Position numbers and translations under genes: made by a program. This document shows, in pieces, positions 42,095-49,346 of a stretch of DNA of 64,000 nucleotides. Each line of letters opens with the position of its first letter. The stretch's first letter is position 1. The DNA is from Brevundimonas sp. MF30-B (lineage in GTDB: Bacteria; Pseudomonadota; Alphaproteobacteria; Caulobacterales; Caulobacteraceae), in NCBI RefSeq assembly GCF_004683885.1, contig NZ_CP038440.1:220001-284000 (forward strand). The letters are read 5' to 3'. Under the pieces are notes generated by a model. It was given only the letters and a program-made list of their open reading frames with translations, ran no database searches and had not been told where the DNA came from.

Positions 42095-42445
42095 ATGTTC
42101 ATAGGCGAGAACAGTATGCTTTTTCTCTTGTCGGGAACGATGATTATGTGGCTAATTTTCTTTAAGCTGAAAATGCAATTGCGCGTCTTGGTGGAAGGCG
42201 CTGCGTTCTGCAATCAAATAGAATTGAAGGATAGCCAGTTCGTATATCTTCGCAGAAACCTCACAAAGCTTGATGGTGCTGTGGCACTGTCTGTTTTATT
42301 TTGTGTAACCATTATAGAAATTTATATAGATAATCTTGTAGTCGTGATTTTAACTTGCGCAGCTGGTGCTTTGTGTCTTGCTGTGTGCGCTGGTTTCCTA
42401 TTTCGCGAGCACCTGAAATTGACGGGACTTATCCGCCGAAAGTAG
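42095..42445 (+). CDS. Small membrane protein after Rhs tip 1, candidate immunity protein
   Basis: 116 residues, low GC. Hydrophobic segments: MLFLLSGTMIMWLIFFKL at the start, AVALSVLFCVTIIEIYI, and NLVVVILTCAAGALCLAVC, with a basic end (LIRRK). It starts 10 nt after the stop of the alternative (19-G) frame of tip 1, the spacing of a toxin/immunity pair. Its own stop TAG is where the next Rhs fragment begins. Start could also be ATG 42116. No family recognised; immunity role is inferred only from position and base composition. Confidence 0.6.
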   Translation: MFIGENSMLFLLSGTMIMWLIFFKLKMQLRVLVEGAAFCNQIELKDSQFVYLRRNLTKLDGAVALSVLFCVTIIEIYIDNLVVVILTCAAGALCLAVCAGFLFREHLKLTGLIRRK

Positions 42446-43943
42446 GGCATTAGGAGGGGCAATGTCTCCATCCTCAAGTACGACGACCTGGGTCGGTTGA
42501 GCCGTCAGCGCTACCCCAACCCAACGGGCGGCGGGACCCCCACGACCGACTATGAGCAGTACGGATACGACGCGGCCGGGAATCTGGTCACGATGCGCAA
42601 CCGGGCGGGGCAGACGACTATCGCAGCCTATGACGCTTTGGGGCGGATAACCCAGGTCGCCTATCCGGGCGCGACGCCCGATGTGGCGACCACCTATGAC
42701 CTGCTGAGCCGGCCGCTGACGGTCTCCACGCCCGGCCAGACCCTGACCCAAAGCTGGGACGCGCTCGGCCGGCTGGTCAGCGAGACCGGGCCCTTGGGCG
42801 CGGTAGGCTCGCAGTACGACCTGGCGGGGCGGCGCACCCGCCTGACCTGGCCGGATGGCTTCTTCGCGGCCTACGATTACAACGTCGCCGGCGTGCTGAC
42901 GGGCGTTCGCGAGAACGGGACCGACTGGCCCCTGGCCGCCTTCGCCTACGACGTCCTGGGCCGGCGGATCGGCCAGACCGACAGGCGCGGCCACGACCCG
43001 CTTCCTCTACGACGGGCTGCAGCTGATCGGGGAGTATGACGGCGCCGGAACCCTGCTGCGCCGCCACGTGCCGGGCGCGGGCCTGGACGGAGTGATCACC
43101 TCCTACGAGGGCGCGACCTTCGACCGGCGCTGGCTGCTGGCCGACGAACGCGGCTCGATCCTCACCCTCAGCAACAACGCCGGGGCCGTCACCGCGCTGA
43201 ACACCTACGACGAATACGGCGTGCCCGGCCCGAACAACGCCGGGACGTTCCAATACAGGGGACAGGTCTGGCTGCCGCAGGCCCAGGCTTATCACTACCG
43301 GGCGCGGGCCTATGCGCCGCAACTCGGCCGGTTCCTGCAGACCGACCCGATCGGCTACGCCGCAGGGGCCAACCTCTACGCCTACGTCGGCGCAGACCAG
43401 GTAAACCGCATTGATCCCTTAGGATTACAGCGGAAATACTATGTAACATGCTCAAGCAGCGTTTCTGACTTTAAAGATAATGAAAGCGAAGTCGTGTTGA
43501 GCTGTCAAAAAAAACTGGTGGTATGATGTTGGCGTGGGAGCAAATTTTCCCGGCAAAGATTTTGTTATACCCGATAATTTCGGATGCTTCTCAGATTTAA
43601 AGGAGATTCGATCAGCATCTAGACTGTCTAACGCGTATTCTCAGCAATGCGAAACTTATCAACTTGCTCACATATTGAAGGATGCAGGAACGTTCTTGGA
43701 GAACGCAGGTGTCGGCCTCTACACCGGATCACTGATCGCTCAGAGAACGATCATAGGTGCGCCATATGCCATCAAAATGAAATTTTGGGGGGGGCGATTG
43801 CCATTGGGCTTGGAGGAGGTCTGAACTTGGCAGGAGATTTGACGCTCTCGGCGGTGTCGGGAAACTATGGAGGTCTTCTAGGGGCGGCAGTGTCTAGGAT
43901 CATTCCTGGTCCAAACATGGAGCCGCTTGATACAGTACAATAA
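42446..43943 (+). pseudogene. Rhs core fragment plus toxin tip 2, broken by three frame shifts
   Basis: The frame opens right after the immunity gene stop and lacks the N-terminal Rhs part. YD repeats are clear: SILKYDDLGRLSRQRYPNP, YGYDAAGNLVTMRNRAGQTT, AYDALGRITQVAYPG, YDLLSRPLTV. An extra base near 42991 shifts the frame to TRFLYDGLQLIGEYDGAG. Core end: YHYRARAYAPQLGRFLQTDP to RIDPLGL, then tip 2. In the tip, A8 (43507-43514) is one A too long and G8 (43787-43794) one G too short to keep one frame. Corrected, tip 2 continues NWWYDVGVGANFPGKDF, ..., AIAIGLGGGLNLAGDLTLSA and ends at 43943. Confidence 0.8.
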
Positions 43944-43993
43944 AGAGTGGTCAGTAATACAGTGTCTGGCCTGGTATCTGAGAGAAGAAATTC

Positions 43994-44185
43994 ATGCCGA
44001 GATTGAGAGGAATAATCATACTTTTGTACGGCTTAGTTATAACTGCATTTGCTTTGTACTTGGCAGCTGATATCATTTTCTTAGAGAACACGACAATAAT
44101 GCGTTATGTTAAGATTATTGTCGTTGTTGCTCTAAGTTACATTGATGCATATCTCATGCGCAGGTGGAGGAGCAATAGGGGCTAA
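43994..44185 (+). CDS. Small membrane protein after Rhs tip 2, candidate immunity protein
   Basis: 63 residues, low GC, two hydrophobic segments (GIIILLYGLVITAFALYLAA and YVKIIVVVALSYIDAYLM) and a basic tail (RRWRSNRG). A GAGAAG ribosome-site-like sequence precedes the ATG. It lies 50 nt after the end of the frame-corrected tip 2, so it may be its immunity gene. No family recognised. Confidence 0.55.
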   Translation: MPRLRGIIILLYGLVITAFALYLAADIIFLENTTIMRYVKIIVVVALSYIDAYLMRRWRSNRG

Positions 44186-44495
44186 GCATCAAGCGTCGCG
44201 CGACGTGCCGGGCTACCACACAGCCGCACCCACACCGCGTTGTGCTCCTTCACCTCGCGGATGGTCTCGTCAGTGTCCCGCGACGACCACATGATCGGCT
44301 TGGCCACAGCGCAGTAGGGGGCGGCGGTGCAGGTCAGTGGCGACTTAGATTCGAAAACACGGCGATGAAGGCGACGACGCGCCAGGCCAGGCGGATGCGC
44401 TCCACGGCCATGGCCTCGAGGAAGATCACGTCACCTGTCAGTTTCGGGATTCGCCGTTCACCCCAGCGGAAGGCTTGGGGTAGCTCGAGGACAAG
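44182..44495 (-). pseudogene. Phage-like small protein remnant (two overlapping frames)
   Basis: No good start codon is seen. On the minus strand one frame reads CAVAKPIMWSSRDTDETIRE then VKEHNAVWVRLCG to a TAG at 44182-44184; this motif is typical of small proteins beside holin and lysozyme genes in alphaproteobacterial phages. A second, overlapping frame upstream reads RRIPKLTGDVIFLEAMAVER then IRLAWRVVAFIAVF and stops. The nested frames recall spanin gene pairs, but this is a weak call. Part of it recurs at 44829-44880, beyond the next small gene. Confidence 0.4.
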
Positions 44496-44513
44496 ATTGC
44501 AGAGGCTAGAAAA

Positions 44514-44762
44514 TTGAATACGGAACGCGCCATCAAGATCTTTAGTGCTTTTGCATGCCTTTTTGGATACACAGCATATATTCTAGTTGGACTTATTCAG
44601 GCAGAGTCGATAGTATTTTCCGACGCATTAATGTCTATTGCATTTGTCACAATACTAGCATTATTGACCTATAAGTCACAAGTAGCCTTTTTAACTCGCC
44701 TTCTGGTGAGAAAAAACCCTCCGGCGTCGTCTGAAGGCGGCGACAAACGCCTAGGCCAATGA
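44514..44762 (+). CDS. Orphan small membrane protein in the Rhs region
   Basis: 82 residues from a TTG at 44514, with AGAGG 8 nt upstream. Low GC. Three hydrophobic stretches: IFSAFACLFGYTAYILVGLI, ALMSIAFVTILALLTY and VAFLTRLLV, then a polar tail. It looks like the two candidate immunity proteins before it in size and character, but no Rhs tip precedes it. It may be an immunity gene left behind after loss of its toxin. Confidence 0.5.
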   Translation: MNTERAIKIFSAFACLFGYTAYILVGLIQAESIVFSDALMSIAFVTILALLTYKSQVAFLTRLLVRKNPPASSEGGDKRLGQ

Positions 44763-44941
44763 GGGTCAAGGCGACGGACGGCGCGGGCGGCATGTGAAGT
44801 GCATGAATGCCAATGATTCTGGTGCCGCTCGAGGAAGATCAGGTCGCCGGTCAACTTGGGAACGCCCCGGTCCGCGCGTATAAGGTCATGCACGATGCCG
44901 GCGTGGGCCAGCTTGCGGGCTTGTCGGCGGCCCCTAGGCAA
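44763..44941 (-). pseudogene. Second copy of the phage-like fragment
   Basis: On the minus strand the frame reads RADRGVPKLTGDLIFLERHQ, matching RRIPKLTGDVIFLEAMA of the copy at 44.4 kb. After ERHQ the match ends and the frame runs on into the small membrane protein gene. So two degenerate copies of one unknown gene flank the orphan membrane protein. Probably debris from phage or cassette insertion. Confidence 0.4.
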
Positions 44942-45044
44942 ACGATGCGTTCAGGCCGACGCTAAACCTTCGCTTACCAATGCGTTGCGCTGCTGCCACC
45001 GCAAGGTGTCAGGCCCGCGGGGTACAAGTTTGGCATGGTTCTGC

Positions 45045-47498
45045 TCACCAGCCGATCGAGAGCCCGGCGCGTCCCGCCACCACGCCGGTCCGAAGACCCC
45101 AGCCGACGCCGATGTTGAGCGAGACGGCGTCGTTCGCCCTGCCGATCGCGCCGAAGCCGAGGGCTGTGCGCCCGTCGAAGTGACCCAGATTGCCCGACAC
45201 CGCAAAGGTCTGTCCGGCCTGCAGAACCTGGGCGCCGCCCAGGGCGAGCGCCATGGCGACCCCGTCAGCGTGGCGGTCGAAGCGCTCGCCTGAAACTCTC
45301 CAGCGCTCGTCGGCCGCATCGGCTCGATCCTCGAGCGCATCGATGCGGCCGAACACCGGGGCCATGTCCAGAGTGGCCAAATTGCCAGAGGCGTCCGTTG
45401 TGACCAGGTAGGTCTGTCCGCTCTGCGCGGCGAGGCTGGCCGGAGAGGCAAGCCCGGCCAGGGTGTAGGTGCTCGCGCCGCCGCCGATAGCCACCTGATC
45501 GGCGCGGCTGGTGGCGACGCCCTGGCCTATGGCGACCGCGCCCGACTGAGCCGCCTGGGCGCCCTGGCCAAGGGCGAGACTGCCGGCGCCGGCGGCCGTC
45601 GCTCCCTGCCCCAAGGCTGTGGAGCCGTCCCCGGCCGCCAGCGCGGTCCCCCCGATCGCGGTTGCGTCCGCCCCGCTGGCCACGGCGCCGACGCCGCCCG
45701 CGGCCGTCTGGCCGCCAACCGCCGTCCCGCCGCCCAGGTTGCCCGCGGCCAATCGCGCCAACTCCGCCTGAAGAGGCCCGAGAAGCGCCTGTTGAGCAGC
45801 GATCTGGCCCTGCAGCAGGGCCAACTGCGCCTGAAGCGCGGCGATCTCGCCGGCCCCGCCCCCGCCCCCGTTGACCCGCAGGTCGGCGATGTCGGCGCTG
45901 TTTCCCTCTACGCGCTTGTTCAACGCCCCCAAGGCCCCGCCGACGTTGTCGTATCGCCCGCCCAGAACGACATACGCCGGAGGGGAAAGCGACCCGGTCG
46001 CGGCGTCATAGGCCGCGCCGCCGCCCAGAGCGGCCGCCATAGCGCCGCCAGTCGCGGCTGAAAGCTGTCTCGCGGCGAACAGTTGCGCCCCTGTCGTGGC
46101 CTCAGTGCTGTCGGCGGATATTTCGCCCTCGGCCACGCCCTGAATCCGCCGCCGCCCGGCTGCGCCGGAGATGTCCACGACATCGCCGCCCTGCGCGCCG
46201 GCCACGGTGACGATCTGCGTGGCGGCGTCCTGCTGAACCAGACCGATCGCGCCTGTCGCAATACGCCCCTGCAGGACGGAGATGTCTCCCTCCGCGCCAG
46301 CGATGCGGCCGTCCAGAGAGTCCAGCCTTTGGTGGGTCGCGAAGAGCTGCCCTCCGGTCACTGCGTCCGTCGATCCGGCGACCAGCGTCCCGTCGGCCAA
46401 GTTGACGAGCCTGCGCTTCAGAACCGAGTTGCCGATTGAAACCGTGTAGGCCTCGCTGGCGATGGACTGGTAGCCCAGCGCGACGGCCCCCTCCAGACCG
46501 ACCCCGACACCGCTGAACCGCCCCAGAGCCAGGGCGTTGTCCGCCAGAGCGCTGCTGCTGTCTCCCAGGGCGATCGCGCCCAGCCCTCCCGCCAGCGCCC
46601 CATTGCCCAGTGCGGCGGTGAACCGCCCGCTGGCCTGGCTGTCAGACCCCAGCGCCAGGCTTCCTTCGCCGGCAGCGCGACCGCCTGACCCCAGCACAAC
46701 GGAGCGCGCGCCAGTCCCTTGCGCACCCCACCCGACCGCCAGACTGTCATCACCGGTCGCCGCAGCCGCAGGCCGGCCCAGCACGTTGTTCGAGGCGATC
46801 TCCGGCGCGCCCGTCGGCCCGCCCGTAGCCGCCAGGGCGGTGTCGACCGCGGCGAACGCCGCGCCCACGGTCGCATAGTTGGCGCCCCGAATAGTGAATC
46901 CGGGCGCAGTCAGGACGCCGGCCGCATCCACCGCCGCGCCGCCGCCAAGAAGGTTCGCCAGGGCTTGGCGCGTGGCGAAAAGCTGCGCCCCGGTGACGGC
47001 GTCGCTCGAGGTGGCGTTCAGATCGCCCTGCGCCAGGTTCATAAGCCGGCGCTTCAACGTTGCATCGCCGAAGGAGACCGAGTTGGCCGCCGTGGCCCGC
47101 GACCTGTACCCGATAGCCACGCTGCTCTCGGCGTCGGCTCGACTGTCCACGCCGAAGGCCGACGACCAGTCTCCGCCCGCGCTGGCGCCGGCGCCGAAGA
47201 CCGAACTGTATCTCCCGAACGCCAAGGAGTAATAGCCCACGGCGGTCGACCTTGAATTGTTGGCCCAGGCCTGAGCGCCGACCGCAGTGGCCCCGTCGAC
47301 AGAGCCTTCGCCGGTGAACTGGTTTCCCCCGCCGCAGTAGAAGCCGCCCGCAGGCGTCGTGTAGCAGGTCTGCGGAACGGCCTGAGCCTCGGCTCTGGGA
47401 GTCGAGATGATTGAGGACGCCAGCACGGCTAGGCCCGCCGCCGCGCCGCAAAAGGTGCGCCAGGCCAGCGTCGCCCCTGGCCGTCGTGGTTCGAGCAT
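45045..47498 (-). CDS. Trimeric autotransporter adhesin (YadA/Hia type)
   Basis: 817 residues. Signal peptide (cut near AEAQA). YadA head repeats with S/T-A-V-G/A-L-G strands (ATAVGAQAWANNSRSTAVGY; SVAIGYRSRATAANSVSFG; SLALGSDSQASGRFTAALG). Three neck motifs: DAVTGAQLFATR, DAVTGGQLFATH and EATTGAQLFAAR. A coiled-coil stalk (EIAALQAQLALLQGQIAAQQ) leads to more head repeats, then the C-terminal YadA anchor with VFGRIDALEDRADAADERWR and four beta strands ending GLSIGW. It forms a trimeric outer-membrane fibre for attachment. A GGGAGA ribosome site lies before the ATG. It is divergent from an AraC regulator. Confidence 0.92.
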   Translation of the reverse strand: MLEPRRPGATLAWRTFCGAAAGLAVLASSIISTPRAEAQAVPQTCYTTPAGGFYCGGGNQFTGEGSVDGATAVGAQAWANNSRSTAVGYYSLAFGRYSSVFGAGASAGGDWSSAFGVDSRADAESSVAIGYRSRATAANSVSFGDATLKRRLMNLAQGDLNATSSDAVTGAQLFATRQALANLLGGGAAVDAAGVLTAPGFTIRGANYATVGAAFAAVDTALAATGGPTGAPEIASNNVLGRPAAAATGDDSLAVGWGAQGTGARSVVLGSGGRAAGEGSLALGSDSQASGRFTAALGNGALAGGLGAIALGDSSSALADNALALGRFSGVGVGLEGAVALGYQSIASEAYTVSIGNSVLKRRLVNLADGTLVAGSTDAVTGGQLFATHQRLDSLDGRIAGAEGDISVLQGRIATGAIGLVQQDAATQIVTVAGAQGGDVVDISGAAGRRRIQGVAEGEISADSTEATTGAQLFAARQLSAATGGAMAAALGGGAAYDAATGSLSPPAYVVLGGRYDNVGGALGALNKRVEGNSADIADLRVNGGGGGAGEIAALQAQLALLQGQIAAQQALLGPLQAELARLAAGNLGGGTAVGGQTAAGGVGAVASGADATAIGGTALAAGDGSTALGQGATAAGAGSLALGQGAQAAQSGAVAIGQGVATSRADQVAIGGGASTYTLAGLASPASLAAQSGQTYLVTTDASGNLATLDMAPVFGRIDALEDRADAADERWRVSGERFDRHADGVAMALALGGAQVLQAGQTFAVSGNLGHFDGRTALGFGAIGRANDAVSLNIGVGWGLRTGVVAGRAGLSIGW

Positions 47499-47642
47499 CC
47501 AGATCTCCCGATGACTGCGGGGCCGCTGTCGCGTCCTTGATGTTGAACCGCCTTATGGCTGTGGGGGCAGAAGGACCGTTAGTCGCCGCGTCTCGCCTCC
47601 TGTGGTCGAAGCGTCTCATTTGTTTGGCCGGCGGCGCCTTCC

Positions 47643-48653
47643 GTGCTTGTCTGCCTTGCGATCGGGAGCGCTGGGAACGAGGGGACCGTGGGAAGCCGCA
47701 GGCAAGGGGACGGAAGCGGATCTCGCGTTTCGCGCGTCTGTACCGAAGCGGTCCCCGCAGCGGACCGCTTCGACTTTTGGCGCTCGCTGTTCGATCCGGT
47801 GCAGATCGATCTGCCCGACCCCGCTCGAGCGGAAGGCTTTCGGGGCGAGTACGCGACCTGCGTGGGAAGCGACGGCGTCGTGCTCACCGATCTTCGATGC
47901 GAGGCCACCCTTTCGGTCTTCCCCAAAGACCCAGCCGAGCATGTCCTGCTGAGCGGCCTGGTCGCTGGAGATATGGCGGCGCGAGACGGCGGCGACCGCA
48001 GCGCCCTGGCGCGCCCCGGGCGGCTGCAGCTCATGGATCCCTCTGGGGGCGAACTGGTCTCAGCCGGCCACTGGAACATCTACCTTGCGCTGCCTCGCGC
48101 CATGGCCTCCGACTTTCTGGGACGGTGCGAGCCAGGCGTGCTCGACCTGGCGCCGACACCCCTGGCCGGATTGCTTTGGAGCCACATGCAGGGGATCGCC
48201 GCTCACGGCGACGCCATGAGCGAGGAAGAGGTCGCCGCCGCGATGCAAGCCGCCACCGCCATGGCCTGCGTGGTCCTGAGGCAGACGGGGCGCGATCTGG
48301 TTTCCGCGCCGCGAGCCGATGGAAACGCCGCGACAATCCTCGCTGCCAGGCAATTCATCTCCGCTCACCGCCATCGCCCACGCCTGACCGCGGACCATGT
48401 CGCCCAGGCCGTCAATTGTTCACGGTCGCATCTGTACCGGATTTTCGCGTCCCGCGGCCTGAGCGTTGCGGACGCCTTGCGTGATAGCCGCCTGGTGCAT
48501 GGGCGCGACCTCCTCAACGACGGGCACGAGGTCGGAGATGTCGCCCTGGCCTGCGGCTATGCCGACGCCTCGTCGTTCGGCAAGGCCTTTCGCCGACGGT
48601 TCGGCCTCAGCCCTCGCGACGCCCGCGCCCTGGGTGCGGCAAACGAGGGCTGA
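47643..48653 (+). CDS. AraC-family transcriptional regulator
   Basis: About 336 residues from GTG 47643; GTG 47688 (preceded by GAGGGG) is an alternative start. N-terminal part resembles AraC_binding_2 domains (FDFWRSLFDPVQIDLPDP, LQLMDPSGGELVSAGHWNIY). The C-terminal pair of HTHs is clear: LTADHVAQAVNCSRSHLYRI and EVGDVALACGYADASSFGKA followed by FRRRFGLSPRDAR. It is divergent from the trimeric adhesin gene and may control it; that link rests on position only. Confidence 0.85.
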   Translation: MLVCLAIGSAGNEGTVGSRRQGDGSGSRVSRVCTEAVPAADRFDFWRSLFDPVQIDLPDPARAEGFRGEYATCVGSDGVVLTDLRCEATLSVFPKDPAEHVLLSGLVAGDMAARDGGDRSALARPGRLQLMDPSGGELVSAGHWNIYLALPRAMASDFLGRCEPGVLDLAPTPLAGLLWSHMQGIAAHGDAMSEEEVAAAMQAATAMACVVLRQTGRDLVSAPRADGNAATILAARQFISAHRHRPRLTADHVAQAVNCSRSHLYRIFASRGLSVADALRDSRLVHGRDLLNDGHEVGDVALACGYADASSFGKAFRRRFGLSPRDARALGAANEG

Positions 48654-48862
48654 GGCCGGCTGATTCACGGGCACTGATCGGGACCTACGCGAGGCGGAGA
48701 ATCGGGGGGTGGGCGTTGGCGCTTCGCGAGTGGACGTCAGCGGTTGCTGACGAAAAGCCGACGGGCGACGGCGCAGACGCCGTGGCGCGTTCGGGCCGCC
48801 ACCGACAGGGTGAAGACGTCGCAGGGCTCGGCTGTCGGGCCTGCAAACACAGGACGCCGCCC

Positions 48863-49294
48863 ATGCCCCGCTTAGCCCTCGCCTTCGCCGCCGCCGCCGC
48901 CGCCACGCTTTTCGCGGCGCCGGCCTTTGCGGATCCCGCCGGATCCAGCCTGACCTTGGATTTTCAGACGACGGTCCAGAGCGGCAAGGTCATGGTCGCG
49001 CTCTATGACTCCGAGGAGGGCTACCGCACCGATCGCCCGGTTCGCACCGCAGTGGTGAATGTGACGGCCGGCCAGCACGAAGCGGCCTTCCTGAACCTGA
49101 CGGCCGGCGACTACGCCGCGAAGACATTCCACGACGTCGACGACGACGGGTCCATGAACAGAAACCCGTTCGGCATGCCCACAGAACCCTTCGCCTTCAC
49201 CAATAACGCGGTGGGCGCCATGGGTCCCGCAACCTGGGACCGCGCGAAGGTCGCCGTGAGCGGCGCGGTGTCCCAAACGATCAGCTTCCGCTGA
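48863..49294 (+). CDS. Secreted DUF2141 protein
   Basis: 143 residues with a signal peptide (cut after AFA, about residue 24). DUF2141 pattern: KVMVALYDSEEGYRTDRPVR, NLTAGDYAAKTFHDVDDDGS, then MNRNPFGMPTEPFAFTNNAV. These are periplasmic beta-sandwich proteins of unknown function, often near carotenoid or lipid genes. Here a carotenoid oxygenase gene follows after 52 bp. The start at 48863 is where the signal peptide begins. Confidence 0.88.
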   Translation: MPRLALAFAAAAAATLFAAPAFADPAGSSLTLDFQTTVQSGKVMVALYDSEEGYRTDRPVRTAVVNVTAGQHEAAFLNLTAGDYAAKTFHDVDDDGSMNRNPFGMPTEPFAFTNNAVGAMGPATWDRAKVAVSGAVSQTISFR

Positions 49295-49346
49295 ACCTCG
49301 ATCACGCCGCAGCGCGGCCCCTTACTCTTGCTCCGGACCACATTCG

